Shown piece by piece: positions 42,708 to 52,220 of a stretch of DNA of 64,000 nucleotides. The notes beneath the pieces were generated by a model, which saw only the letters and a program-made list of their open reading frames with translations, ran no database searches and was not told the origin of the DNA. The stretch covers positions 62,001-126,000 of the forward strand of contig JAEPNN010000006.1 of assembly GCA_017643385.1 (NCBI GenBank), written 5' to 3'. The first letter of the stretch is position 1, and each line of letters opens with the position of its first letter. The translations under genes and the position numbers were made by a program. This stretch comes from Dinoroseobacter sp. (GTDB lineage: Bacteria; Pseudomonadota; Alphaproteobacteria; Rhodobacterales; Rhodobacteraceae).

Positions 42708-43306
42708 GAGAGTGCATCCCATGCTTTCACAATAGCCTCAGCGCGTTCACGCAATTCGCGCATGGTCAGTCCCGGAATATAAAGCGCTGTGCCGATGCCA
42801 AACCCATCTGCACCTGCCGCCCGCCAGTCCGCGAAGTTTGAAATGCCTGCCCCCCCGACCGGGTAAACCAAAGTCTCTTTCGGCAAAACTGCGCGTAGGG
42901 CTTTCAGTCCGGAAGGCCCCGCCATTGATCCAGGGAAAAGCTTCAGACCGTCAGCGCCTGCCGCAAGGGCTGCAAATGCCTCGGTGGGTGAAAAGACCCC
43001 CGGCCAGCTTTGCAGACCTAAAGCTTTGGTGGCCTTGATGACGTCTGGATCGCAATTGGGCGAAACGATCAACTGCCCTCCAGCCGCGGCCACGTCTGCC
43101 ACCTGACCTTGTGTCAAAACAGTGCCCGCCCCGATCACGGCTTTGTCGCCATAGGCTTCGGACATCGCTGCAATGCTTTGCATCGGTTCGGGTGAATTCA
43201 GTGGCACCTCGATCCACGAGATCCCTGCATCCAGCAAGGTCTCAACCGCGGGGACTGCCTCATCCGGCGAAATCCCCCGCAAGATCGCAATGATCGGACG
43301 GTTCAT
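42704..43306 (-). CDS. dgoA: 2-dehydro-3-deoxy-6-phosphogalactonate aldolase
   Basis: 200 residues. KDPG/KDPGal aldolase fold with IAILRGISPDEAV at the start, WIEVPLNSPEPM, VIGAGTVLTQGQV near 58-70, the Schiff-base lysine in DGLKLFPGSMAG near residue 123 and VYPVGGAGISNFADW. It splits KDPGal into pyruvate and glyceraldehyde 3-phosphate. It overlaps both neighbouring genes by 4 bases. Confidence 0.94.
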   Translation of the reverse strand: MNRPIIAILRGISPDEAVPAVETLLDAGISWIEVPLNSPEPMQSIAAMSEAYGDKAVIGAGTVLTQGQVADVAAAGGQLIVSPNCDPDVIKATKALGLQSWPGVFSPTEAFAALAAGADGLKLFPGSMAGPSGLKALRAVLPKETLVYPVGGAGISNFADWRAAGADGFGIGTALYIPGLTMRELRERAEAIVKAWDALS

Positions 43307-44202
43307 GTGGTTTCTTTCTGTTTCATCCGCGCAGCAGACAGGCCCGCCAATGTGGCATCAACCGGCGCGATCATCTTGGCCTCAATCCCTTGGGCCGCCA
43401 AAGCAGCACCATAGGCATCCCCCAGCGCGTCCGCGCCGAGAATAGAGACCGGCATGCCCAACCAGTAAGGCTTCGTCGCGGCCAGTTCCGCACCAATCAA
43501 AAGGCCCGAAAGCCGTGCACGCGCCGCAGCCCCCGGCAGTCCCTTCAAAAGCGTCTCTGCCCGGATCGAAAAGAGTTTCGATGCAAGACTTTCCGGACGT
43601 GACAGCGTTTCCTCAACGGCCTCAGAAAACGCCGCCCCGTCCCAGCCGTCATCCATTGAATGCTTAAGGACCGAGGCTCTCGACAGCAACCCGAACATCT
43701 CGCCGGTCATAAAACTGCGAAAGCTGACCACTTCATCCGCGCTGATCTGCACCCATTTGGAATGGGTGCCGGGCAGCACCATGACACCGTCAAAATTTGG
43801 GCTCAGCGACAGCGCGCCCGCGATCTGCGTTTCTTCACCCCGCATAACGTCTGCGGGGTCGATCTGTTTCAGACCTGGTACGATTTGCACCCGAAGGCGG
43901 ACATCCTTGGTGGGGGCAAGCACCGTTTCAGTGTCTGCCGGGGCACAAGGAACCTGCGCGTAAGGGGCTTCCACCCAGCCCTGACGCGATCCGACCATGC
44001 CGCAGGCCACGACATCCACAGTGGTAACATCAAGCCAAGGCTCAACAAGGTTCAACAACGCTGCTTCGAACTGGTCTGGACGCAGGCCTCCCATCCCATC
44101 GGAAGAGGAAGCTTCTGACAACACCTGTCCGCTGGGCCCGATGGCCCATGCCCGACAGTGGGTTGTACCCCAGTCTACAGCGATCCAGTCCAGAGTGCTC
44201 AT
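43303..44202 (-). CDS. dgoK: 2-dehydro-3-deoxygalactonokinase
   Basis: 299 residues. The DgoK start IAVDWGTTHCRAWAI, CGMVGSRQGWVEAPYAQVP near residue 70, VMVLPGTHSKWVQI near 140 and FRSFMTGEMFGLL are family hallmarks. It phosphorylates 2-dehydro-3-deoxygalactonate at C6, the step before DgoA. Overlaps the neighbouring genes by 4 bases. Confidence 0.94.
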   Translation of the reverse strand: MSTLDWIAVDWGTTHCRAWAIGPSGQVLSEASSSDGMGGLRPDQFEAALLNLVEPWLDVTTVDVVACGMVGSRQGWVEAPYAQVPCAPADTETVLAPTKDVRLRVQIVPGLKQIDPADVMRGEETQIAGALSLSPNFDGVMVLPGTHSKWVQISADEVVSFRSFMTGEMFGLLSRASVLKHSMDDGWDGAAFSEAVEETLSRPESLASKLFSIRAETLLKGLPGAAARARLSGLLIGAELAATKPYWLGMPVSILGADALGDAYGAALAAQGIEAKMIAPVDATLAGLSAARMKQKETT

Positions 44203-44966
44203 CCTGTGACCACAACGCCTCCATCAACGACCATCGCCTGCCCTGTCATCGCCCCAGAGACCCTAGAGGCCAGGAACAAGATCGGACCAACGATGTCCTC
44301 TGGTTTCAAATGTTCTTTCAGACACATACGTTCCATATGCGCGTCCAGCGCTTCAGGTGTCGTCCACATCTCAAGCTGCTTTTCGGTTAAAACCCAACCG
44401 GGGGCCAGCGCATTGACACGGATCTTGTCGGGTCCAAACTCACGCGCCAGGCTACGGGTCATTCCGTTTATGCCCGAATTGGCGGTTGTATAGGCAGGAT
44501 ACCCCGCATTCCCCATCATGTAGCTGATCGAGGTCGTGTTGATGATCGATCCACCACCAGCAGCGCGCATTCCCGCGACCACAGCCTGACACGCAAAAAA
44601 GTAGCTCTTGAGGTTGATGGCCTGCGACCAGTCCCAAAAGGCCTCGTCCACCTCTTCGGTCGTGTGCCGCCGATCATTGGCAGCATTATTGACAAGAACC
44701 GTTATGGGGCCGTGGGCCAGAGATGCCTCCTCGATACAGGCTTTCAACCGCGCAACATCCGTGATGTCACACTTTAAGAAAAGCGGCCTATTCCCTGTTT
44801 TCTCTTCCATTTCCACTGCAAAGTCTGACGCATCAGAGCGCTGAACAAAGGCCACTTTCGCCCCTTGCCGCAAAAAGCCTTCGGTCAGAGACGCGCCAAT
44901 CCCGGATCCTCCACCGGTGATAAAAACCGACGCCCCTCTCAAGTCTGGATAAACAGCACCCGTCAT
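44199..44966 (-). CDS. SDR-family oxidoreductase, probable D-galactose 1-dehydrogenase
   Basis: 255 residues. The Rossmann motif is TGGGSGIG (residues 17-24), the NNAAN motif lies near 93-97, and the active site has Ser146 and Tyr159. The lysine expected four residues after the tyrosine is replaced by asparagine (Asn163 in AYTTANSGI). In this operon only this gene can supply the first step, galactose to galactonolactone, so a galactose dehydrogenase role is inferred. Coupled to dgoK (ATGA) and to the dehydratase (TGATG). Confidence 0.82.
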   Translation of the reverse strand: MTGAVYPDLRGASVFITGGGSGIGASLTEGFLRQGAKVAFVQRSDASDFAVEMEEKTGNRPLFLKCDITDVARLKACIEEASLAHGPITVLVNNAANDRRHTTEEVDEAFWDWSQAINLKSYFFACQAVVAGMRAAGGGSIINTTSISYMMGNAGYPAYTTANSGINGMTRSLAREFGPDKIRVNALAPGWVLTEKQLEMWTTPEALDAHMERMCLKEHLKPEDIVGPILFLASRVSGAMTGQAMVVDGGVVVTG

Positions 44967-46672
44967 CAGTGGCTCTCCCGGGTGACAAGCCGCGTGTCCT
45001 TGCCCACAAGGAAATCCAGATCGGCCCCCTGATCAGCTTGCAGCACATGATCCACGTAAAGTTTTGCATACCCGCGCATATAGTGCTCCGCATCGGGTTC
45101 CCAGGCTGCCCGACGCGTCTCAAGCTCCGCATCATCAACCAGAAGTTCAAGCTCCCCTTTGGAGGCAGAGACCCGAATGCGGTCGCCGGTTTTGACCAAT
45201 GCCAGTGGCCCACCAGCCTGCGCCTCGGGGCTCACATGCAAGATCACGGTGCCAAAAGCCGTGCCCGACATACGCGCGTCCGACACCCGGATCATGTCCT
45301 TGATCCCCTGCCGCACGAGTTTCGCGGGGATGGGCATGTTGCCGACCTCCGGCATGCCCGGATAGCCTTTGGGGCCGCACCCCTTCAGAACAAGGATCGT
45401 GTCCGGCGTGACGGGCAGATCATCACGATCAATGTTGGCCTTCAGGTCTTCGATGTTTTCAAAAACAAAGGCTTCGGCTTCGTGCTCCAGCAAACGATCG
45501 GTGGCGGCAGAAGGTTTCACGATAGCCCCATTTGGCGCCAGATTGCCTTTCAACACCCTCAGACCAGCCGCAGGCTTCACAGGGTCGTCTACCGTCTTGA
45601 TCACATCATCATTGTAGCATTCCGCTCCATCCGCATAGACGCTGATATCGCCGCCAAGAACCGTCTTCGAGGAGCGCAACTTGTCCCCCAGACGGTTTAA
45701 CACAACCGGCATACCGCCCGCGTAGCAGAAGTCTTCCATCAGGTATTTGCCGGAGGGCATGCAATTCACCAGAAGCGGGATTTCAGAGCCCAGTTCGAAA
45801 TCATCAAGGCTCAGATCGACGCCGACACGGCCCGCAAGCGCTAGCAAATGCACCACCGCATTTGTCGACCCTCCAACCGCCGCATTCGCAAGGATCGCAT
45901 TCTCAAAGGCTTCTTTCGTCAGGATATCAGACGGTTTCAGGTCTTCATCTACCATCTCGACGATCCGTTTGCCGGTCAGATGTGCCAGCGCCTGACGCCG
46001 CGCGTCCACTGCCGGAAGTGCAGCATTCGTGGGCAGGGCCATTCCCATAACTTCGACAAGGCTCGCCATCGTACTGGCCGTTCCCATCGTCATGCACACG
46101 CCCTTGGACCGGGACATACCGGATTCAGCTGCCATGAAGTCCTGCAAGGTCATCTCGCCCGCCCGCACGGCTTCCGAGAACTTCCAGACATCGGTGCCTG
46201 ACCCGATATCCTTGCCCTTCCATTTGCCATTCAACATCGGGCCCGAGGAGACCACGATCGATGGCAAATCGACACTTGCCGCTCCCATAAGCTGCCCCGG
46301 CGTGGTCTTGTCACAACCGCCCAGAAGCACGACACCATCAATACCATAGGCCCGGATGCTTTCCTCCACATCCATAGCCAGCAAATTGCGAAAGAGCATT
46401 GCCGTGGGCTTCATCTGGGTTTCTCCCAGCGACATCACAGGGAATTCGACAGGGAAGCCACCCGCCTCCCACACGCCGCGCTTGACCATCTCGGCAAGAT
46501 CGCGAAGCCCGGAATTGCAGGGGGTCAGTTCGGACCAGGTATTACAAATCCCAATGACAGGGCGTCCATCAAAGGCATGATCAGGATAGCCCTGATTTTT
46601 CATCCACGAGCGGTGAATGAAGCCATCCTTATCCAGCTTGCCATACCAGTGTTGTGAGCGACGTTTGGTCAT
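44966..46672 (-). CDS. IlvD/Edd-family sugar acid dehydratase (galactonate/arabonate dehydratase)
   Basis: 568 residues. Fe-S cluster cysteines are visible in ICNTWSELTPCN near residue 45, LLGGCDKTTPG near 115 and GVCMTMGTAS near 190. The sugar-acid subgroup stretch NAAVGGSTNAVVHLLALAG lies near residue 260 and SDARMSGTAFGTVILHVSPE near 470. It should dehydrate galactonate to 2-dehydro-3-deoxygalactonate. L-arabonate is the usual alternative substrate of this subgroup. A GGAGGCGG site precedes the ATG. Confidence 0.9.
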   Translation of the reverse strand: MTKRRSQHWYGKLDKDGFIHRSWMKNQGYPDHAFDGRPVIGICNTWSELTPCNSGLRDLAEMVKRGVWEAGGFPVEFPVMSLGETQMKPTAMLFRNLLAMDVEESIRAYGIDGVVLLGGCDKTTPGQLMGAASVDLPSIVVSSGPMLNGKWKGKDIGSGTDVWKFSEAVRAGEMTLQDFMAAESGMSRSKGVCMTMGTASTMASLVEVMGMALPTNAALPAVDARRQALAHLTGKRIVEMVDEDLKPSDILTKEAFENAILANAAVGGSTNAVVHLLALAGRVGVDLSLDDFELGSEIPLLVNCMPSGKYLMEDFCYAGGMPVVLNRLGDKLRSSKTVLGGDISVYADGAECYNDDVIKTVDDPVKPAAGLRVLKGNLAPNGAIVKPSAATDRLLEHEAEAFVFENIEDLKANIDRDDLPVTPDTILVLKGCGPKGYPGMPEVGNMPIPAKLVRQGIKDMIRVSDARMSGTAFGTVILHVSPEAQAGGPLALVKTGDRIRVSASKGELELLVDDAELETRRAAWEPDAEHYMRGYAKLYVDHVLQADQGADLDFLVGKDTRLVTRESH

Positions 46673-46712
46673 GAGGTCCGCCTCCGGCGGGGATTTCGAA
46701 AATGTGAAATAA

Positions 46713-48869
46713 TCATAGGCGCTTACCTTCCAGCACCCACATGGTTTCTGGGAACGACCAGGGCAGTGTCAGGCCATGGGCCATCAAATAGGCACCCGAC
46801 AGCACCAAAGGTCCGTCTTTAAGCGCAGGCGCCCCCCGCGACAATGTTGGTGCGGAATGCCGATTCACAAGGGTGACTTCGTAGTTCGCATCTGCCTCCA
46901 GTCGTGTCAGGCGCACCGGACGGGGTGTAATCTGCGCGCTTGTGCCCGCCTTGCCGATAAAGGCAACAAACCGGGTTTGATCCTGGGACAATTGCTGTTC
47001 TGCAATCACGGCCGGATCAGGACTGTCGAGACGCAAGATATCTGCCGTTTCCGTCCAAACGCGGTTGTGTTTCCACCAGCTTGTCACTTCGCGTAAAACC
47101 GTGGCTTCTTCCTCGGTCAACTCGCGCGGGTCCATCTCGAACCCCATGTGCCGTTGTGCTGCAACCCAGGCCCGAAATGCAATATCGAGCGTGCGTCCAG
47201 AGGTGTGGCACCGCCGCGGCCCGACATGCGAGCCCGTCACTGCCATAGGCAGGAAAAGCGCTGCATTGTGCTGCATCTTCAGCCGCTCCAACGCATCGTT
47301 GCTGTCTGACAGCCATACCCGCTGCGTCCTCGACAAAATGCCAAAATCGATGCGCCCCCCGCCTGACGCACAGCTCTCAATCTCAACCTGCGGAAACGCT
47401 GCGCGCAACCGGTCGATCAACGCGTAGGAGCCTCTGGTTTGGGCCGCATCCGGCATCGGCAAAACACGGTTATGATCCCATTTGATATAGTCGATCGGGT
47501 ATTGGGTCAGGATCGCGGCCATCCGGTCATAGATGAACGCCCGGACCTCTGGCAGGCTCATGTTCAAGGCCTTTTGCTGCCGGCCGAGCGTTTGATCCTC
47601 GCTGCCCAGCGCCCAATCCGGATGCGCACGGTGCAGATCGGAATCCTCGTTGATCATTTCAGGCTCGAACCAGATGCCAAAGGTCATGCCCAACTTGTGC
47701 ACATGATCAATCAAAGGTCCCAGGCCTTCGGGGTACTTACGCGGGTCGACTTCCCAGTCGCTTAGCGAGGTCGTGTCATCATCACGCTGCCCAAACCATC
47801 CGTCATCAAGCACGAACCGTTCGGCCCCAAGACCCGCCGCACGTTCTGCAATTTCTCTCAGAACCGGCAGCTTGTGATCGAAATAAACCGCCTCCCAGCA
47901 GTTGTAATGGACCGGACGCGGTCGTCCCGTTTCTGTCCAGGTCACGATCTCGTCGCGCAAATGCCGTTGGAACGCGACCGCGCACCCGTTCAACCCATCG
48001 ACCGAATAGGTGATGTAAAGGGGTGCTGTCTCAAAGCGCTTAGAGGCAGCATGCTCCATTCGCGCGGCATGCCCGAACTGGATCTGGCGTCGCCCATCGG
48101 GCAACTCTTCGGCGATCATTTTATGACCGCCGGACCATCCGTAATGGAAACCAAACGCCTGGCCTTGGGTGTTGGTTGCCCCGCGCTCGGGTAAAATCAG
48201 CCCCGGGAAATGCTCGTGGCCCGTGCGACCTGTGCGGTTCTCGCGATAGCGCATCCCCGCGGACCACGGTGTCTTGTTCAGCTGGAACTCCCCGCACCAG
48301 CGCCCGGCAAAATCGATCATCTCATCCGATTGCTGGCTGGCAGGCAAAACGGGTGCTGCAAACCAGTGCAAATGCACCGGATGAGCCGCATCCAGAACCG
48401 CTTTGGCGGTAATGACGCGTGTATGGCGATTGGTCGTGAAGGTTGCCGTGTAGGTCAGAAGGCTTTCGGTATCTTCATAGACCAGCTCAAGCGCATCATC
48501 GCTTTGCCGAGCCGCCTTAAAACAGAACTTCGGCAGCAATGGGGTTCCGTCCCCATCCCGCAAGATCAGCCCCGGCTGACCTGGGAAGCTGCGCGTGGCC
48601 TCCGGCAAGATCGACAGATCGGGATTTGCGTCAAGCATCCCGCCGGTCACATCAATGGCATGCGCCGCGTGTAACACCGAAAGATCCGCGTCCCCCGGCA
48701 AAGGTGGGCCCCAGTAGACAACCTCCGGCAGGCGCGCCCCACACGCCCCAAGCACCAGCGTCTGCCGCCCATCATCAAGGCGCCAAAAGTGGCTTGGCTT
48801 GTCAGCCGCACCCATCAGGTCACCGACGGGCGATGCATGTGCCTCGGCATGATCAAAATGGTCAGACAT
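46713..48869 (-). CDS. GH36 alpha-galactosidase
   Basis: 718 residues. The N-terminal beta-sandwich is followed by the TIM barrel with RFVLDDGWFGQRDDDTTSLS near residue 350. The nucleophile aspartate is in YIKWDHNR near residue 470 and the acid/base is in VWLSDSNDALER near residue 530; CASGGGRIDFGIL lies between them. No signal peptide. It releases galactose from imported alpha-galactosides such as melibiose or galactosylglycerol. It begins 24 bases after the permease gene. Confidence 0.94.
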   Translation of the reverse strand: MSDHFDHAEAHASPVGDLMGAADKPSHFWRLDDGRQTLVLGACGARLPEVVYWGPPLPGDADLSVLHAAHAIDVTGGMLDANPDLSILPEATRSFPGQPGLILRDGDGTPLLPKFCFKAARQSDDALELVYEDTESLLTYTATFTTNRHTRVITAKAVLDAAHPVHLHWFAAPVLPASQQSDEMIDFAGRWCGEFQLNKTPWSAGMRYRENRTGRTGHEHFPGLILPERGATNTQGQAFGFHYGWSGGHKMIAEELPDGRRQIQFGHAARMEHAASKRFETAPLYITYSVDGLNGCAVAFQRHLRDEIVTWTETGRPRPVHYNCWEAVYFDHKLPVLREIAERAAGLGAERFVLDDGWFGQRDDDTTSLSDWEVDPRKYPEGLGPLIDHVHKLGMTFGIWFEPEMINEDSDLHRAHPDWALGSEDQTLGRQQKALNMSLPEVRAFIYDRMAAILTQYPIDYIKWDHNRVLPMPDAAQTRGSYALIDRLRAAFPQVEIESCASGGGRIDFGILSRTQRVWLSDSNDALERLKMQHNAALFLPMAVTGSHVGPRRCHTSGRTLDIAFRAWVAAQRHMGFEMDPRELTEEEATVLREVTSWWKHNRVWTETADILRLDSPDPAVIAEQQLSQDQTRFVAFIGKAGTSAQITPRPVRLTRLEADANYEVTLVNRHSAPTLSRGAPALKDGPLVLSGAYLMAHGLTLPWSFPETMWVLEGKRL

Positions 48870-48892
48870 AGGTCGCGTCCGATTTTGGAGGT

Positions 48893-49741
48893 TTACTTGA
48901 CCGCACCGAGGGTGAGCCCCGCGATGAAGTGCTTTTGCATCAGAAAGAACATCAGGACAGGAGGCAAGGCTGCCACAATCGATCCTGCACTCATCATGTG
49001 GTAGGCAGCGCGGAATTGCGAGTTGAAGCTCGTGATCCCAGCCGTCACGGGCTGCGCATCAGGTCCTTGCGTCAACACGATCGCCCAGAAATAATCGTTC
49101 CAGATGAAGGTGAAGATCAGCACCGAAAGTGCAGCAAGGGCCGGCTTCATCAGCGGCATCACCACATACCAGAAGATCCGCCATTCCGCGACGCCTTCCA
49201 CGCGGGCGGCCTCTATCAGCGGATAGGGCAGCGCACGGATGAAATTGCGCATGAAGAGCGTACAAAACCCGGTTTGGAACGCGATATGAAAGAGGATCAG
49301 ACCCGTCTTTGTATCATAGAGCCCCATGTTCACAGTCAGGTCACGCACCGGGACCATCAAAATCTGGAAGGGCACAAAATTTCCCGCGATGAACATGAAG
49401 AAGATCAGCAAGTTCCCTTTGAACTTGTAAATACCCAGCGCGAATCCCGTCATCGCCGACAAAGCAACAGCACCCGCCATTGTCGGGACCGTGATCATCA
49501 CCGAATTCAATAAATAGCGCGGCATATCACTGTCGAAGAAGACGCGCCCATAATTGGTGAAGCCTTCAAAGGATGTGGGCCAGCCCCAGAAGTTGCCGGT
49601 CGCAAAATCAGTTTCCGGTTTTATCGAGAACAGTGCCACGGCCAGAAGGGGCAGAAGCCAAACGATCATGGCAATGGGCAAAAGCGCCTGATAGGTGATC
49701 TGCCAGTTGCGAGAGGACTTTTCGATCGGCGTCGGAAACAT
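48893..49741 (-). CDS. sugar ABC importer permease, MalG type
   Basis: 282 residues, six membrane helices. The ATPase-contact loop is EAARVEGVAEWRIFWYVVMP near residues 185-204. It ends GLTLGAVK, as is usual for this subunit. Its ATG overlaps the MalF-type stop (TGATG). Confidence 0.93.
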   Translation of the reverse strand: MFPTPIEKSSRNWQITYQALLPIAMIVWLLPLLAVALFSIKPETDFATGNFWGWPTSFEGFTNYGRVFFDSDMPRYLLNSVMITVPTMAGAVALSAMTGFALGIYKFKGNLLIFFMFIAGNFVPFQILMVPVRDLTVNMGLYDTKTGLILFHIAFQTGFCTLFMRNFIRALPYPLIEAARVEGVAEWRIFWYVVMPLMKPALAALSVLIFTFIWNDYFWAIVLTQGPDAQPVTAGITSFNSQFRAAYHMMSAGSIVAALPPVLMFFLMQKHFIAGLTLGAVK

Positions 49742-50670
49742 CAGCGCGCCTCCTTATCGTCGCGCCACATCGAGTACAGAAAGTACGCGATGAAGCCGAG
49801 CATGATGAAGAACAAGACGACAGCAATGGCGGCGCCATAGCCCATGCGGAACCCAAACTCGGACAGCGACTCTTCAAACATGTAGAAACTCAGGACCCGG
49901 GTCGAGCCGAACGGCCCCCCGTTGGTCATCACGGCAATAAAGTCAAAGGACCGCAGCGCGCCAATAATCGTCACAACAAACGCAATAAAGGTCGCGGGCT
50001 TCAGCTGCGGCAGGATCACATACCAAAGCATCTTGTGCCCTTTGGCCCCATCAAGACGCGCGGCCTCAACCTGCTCGGGATCAACCGCATTCAGACCCGT
50101 CAGATACAGGATCATGCAATAGGCGGTCTGCGGCCAGAGGCCTGCAGCAATGATACCGTAAGTCGCGGTGTTCGGGTTGCCCAGAACGCCGCCGCGAATA
50201 TCGATACCGACCAGCCCCATGATCTGATCGAACAGTCCGGTATTGGGCAGGTAGAACCACGAAAAAACAAGGCCAACCACCACCTGCGAAATCACAAATG
50301 GAAAGAAGAACATCGACTTGTAAAAACGGATGCCGCGCACCGTCTGGTTCAGAAATAGCGCAATGAACAGGCCCATCGGGATTGCAAGAAGATACAGGAA
50401 CAGCCACCGGATGTTGTTCCAGAAGGACACCTCAAACTTGCGGTCTCCCCCCAGCAGACGTTCGTAATTTGCCAGCCCGACCCAGGTCTTTTCACCCAGC
50501 CCGTCCCATTGATGAAAGCTGATCCAGAAGGATTGGAAGATCGGCAGAATCACGTAAACCGCGAAGAAGAGTATTCCTGGCAACAAGAACAGCCACGGTG
50601 TGACCGCGATCTCGTTGCGCTTGTACCATCCTCGTTGCTGGTGGGATGGGGCATCAGCGGTCATTGTCAT
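49741..50670 (-). CDS. sugar ABC importer permease, MalF type
   Basis: 309 residues, six membrane helices. The ATPase-contact loop is VEAARLDGAKGHKMLWYVILP near residues 205-225 and the N-terminus is short (no MalF-like P2 domain). The ATG at 50670 has an AGGAG site nine bases upstream; an earlier ATG at 50694 lacks one. A strong hairpin separates it from the binding-protein gene. Confidence 0.92.
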   Translation of the reverse strand: MTMTADAPSHQQRGWYKRNEIAVTPWLFLLPGILFFAVYVILPIFQSFWISFHQWDGLGEKTWVGLANYERLLGGDRKFEVSFWNNIRWLFLYLLAIPMGLFIALFLNQTVRGIRFYKSMFFFPFVISQVVVGLVFSWFYLPNTGLFDQIMGLVGIDIRGGVLGNPNTATYGIIAAGLWPQTAYCMILYLTGLNAVDPEQVEAARLDGAKGHKMLWYVILPQLKPATFIAFVVTIIGALRSFDFIAVMTNGGPFGSTRVLSFYMFEESLSEFGFRMGYGAAIAVVLFFIMLGFIAYFLYSMWRDDKEAR

Positions 50671-50750
50671 TGTGGGCTCCTGGCGGATCAACACATGCGA
50701 AAACCGGGCAGGCTCGGCTTGCGGATGGGTTGCTTCGTCTAGCTGGGGGT

Positions 50751-50774
50751 GACCCCCGACCGAAGTCGAGGGTC
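50751..50774 (-). other. very stable UUCG stem-loop after sugar binding-protein gene
   Basis: On the minus strand a 10-base-pair stem GACCCUCGAC / GUCGGGGGUC (one U-G pair) closes a UUCG tetraloop, one of the most stable RNA hairpins known. It lies 34 bases after the binding-protein stop and before the permeases. No T-run follows. It is placed to protect the upstream message and lower downstream expression. Confidence 0.8.
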
Positions 50775-50807
50775 GCAGGCCGGCCTGAAGCCGACCAAGA
50801 GACAGGC

Positions 50808-52061
50808 TTACTGGTAGATGCGCTGACGTGCGTCTTCCAGGCGGGCCAGGATGTCGTCCAGATTGTCTGGGAACACCATGAACTCCTGCAGGCCTTCCAT
50901 GCCAACCGATGCCATTTCGGCAGGGAAGTCACGGTCGAAGAACTGCATGATGCCGCCACCCGCGTTGTTGGACAGCATATTGAAGCCCTGCTGGATGAAC
51001 TTGTCATCGGAAACCGAAGCCTCCGAGTTCACAGGCAGCTGGCCCAGCGCGTCGCCACCATTGATGCGTGTCTGCACATCAGCGGAGGTTACGAAGCGAA
51101 GGAATTCTTTCGCCGCTTCAACGTTCTGTGCGCCAGACGCGATGTGGAACGTGTCGGTTGGGGCATCTTCTGCATAATCAACACCTGGGTTGATGACCGG
51201 GAACTGGTAGAAGTCCAGCTTGCTGTCATCGAGACCACCGTCACGCATCGCTGCCACAGCGAAGTTCCCCATCAGGTAGGCGGTTGCCTGACCGTCAGTC
51301 ATGAACGGAAGGGCTTCCTGCCAGCTGTAGGTCTGGTGATCGTCAACAAACGCACCCATGTTGATCAGCTGTGCCCAGTTCTCGAAGGTCAACCGAACGC
51401 GTGGGTCAGTCCACTCAACTTCGCCATTGGCCAGCTGAATGTGGAAGTCATAGCCGTTGGTGCGCGAGTTGATGTAGTCAAACCAACCGCCGGCGGTCCA
51501 AAGGTACTTGGTGCCGATGGTGTAACACTTGCGGCCAGAATCGAGGATCGCCTGACAGTTGGAGATCTCTTCGGCCCAAGTTGCAGGCTCGCCAAGACCA
51601 AGCTCTTCAAAGATGTCTTTGCGGTAGTAAACACCCCACTGGTAGTAGGTGTATGGCACGCCCCACTGAGCGCCATTCAGGGTCATCGCACCCTTGGTAG
51701 AGGCCAGCGCGTCAAAGTGATCTTCGGCCCACAGATCAGAGATGTCCATGAACAAGCCCGCATCGACATAAGGGGTCATGCGGGTTGCTGCGTACCAGTT
51801 CACAACGTCTGGCGCGTTTGCAGACAGAGCGTTACGGATCTGGGTCTTCCATGCTTCACGGTCGACGATTTCAAGCTCAACCGTCAGATCCGAGTGCATC
51901 GCGTCGAATTCCGAAGCCAGGCCTTCCATGACCGCACGCGGTGCTGGGTTCGACATGTCCGAGATGATCCGGAGAGTGCCGGACAGTTCTGCCGCCGCCG
52001 GGGCCGACAGCATTGTCGTGGCAAGACACGCCGCAAGCGACGCCTTCAAAGTGGAACGCAT
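50808..52061 (-). CDS. sugar ABC importer, substrate-binding protein
   Basis: 417 residues with a Sec signal peptide (RSTLKASLAACLATTMLSAPAAA). The mature protein starts LSGTLRIISDMSNPAPRAVM and has the bacterial extracellular solute-binding family 1 pattern (WYAATRMTPYVDAGLFMDIS; YLMGNFAVAAM). ATG at 52061 follows GGGAGGATACC. First gene of the galactoside operon; ligand likely an alpha- or beta-galactoside (inferred from the hydrolases). Confidence 0.92.
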   Translation of the reverse strand: MRSTLKASLAACLATTMLSAPAAAELSGTLRIISDMSNPAPRAVMEGLASEFDAMHSDLTVELEIVDREAWKTQIRNALSANAPDVVNWYAATRMTPYVDAGLFMDISDLWAEDHFDALASTKGAMTLNGAQWGVPYTYYQWGVYYRKDIFEELGLGEPATWAEEISNCQAILDSGRKCYTIGTKYLWTAGGWFDYINSRTNGYDFHIQLANGEVEWTDPRVRLTFENWAQLINMGAFVDDHQTYSWQEALPFMTDGQATAYLMGNFAVAAMRDGGLDDSKLDFYQFPVINPGVDYAEDAPTDTFHIASGAQNVEAAKEFLRFVTSADVQTRINGGDALGQLPVNSEASVSDDKFIQQGFNMLSNNAGGGIMQFFDRDFPAEMASVGMEGLQEFMVFPDNLDDILARLEDARQRIYQ

Positions 52062-52099
52062 GGTATCCTCCCTTATGCTTCCAAACTTAATGCATTTCA

Positions 52100-52116
52100 G
52101 TTTCATTATTTGAAAC
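52100..52116. promoter_or_regulatory. candidate IclR-family operator
   Basis: GTTTCA-TTATT-TGAAAC is a perfect 6-base inverted repeat with a 5-base spacer, between the divergent binding-protein and IclR genes. AAACC-A-GGTTT at 52113-52123 overlaps its right arm as a second palindrome. TGAAAC/GTTTCA half-sites are common for sugar-acid-responsive IclR/KdgR-type regulators. The site would overlap the promoter of the binding-protein gene. Confidence 0.6.
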
Positions 52117-52220
52117 CAGGTTTTGTATATTGAAAACTTAACCGCGACTCGCCTATGCTTGTCAACAGGGCTGAATCAAACATGGTGAGTTTGTCAGTCC
52201 GTCAGGGAGGAGACTTGCAC

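Noticed and set aside
50646-52133. Long plus-strand frame (about 495 codons) opposite the sugar binding-protein gene
   Set aside because: Antisense shadow of a high-GC gene with a clear signal peptide and family motifs; the antisense translation has no recognisable domain or ribosome binding site.
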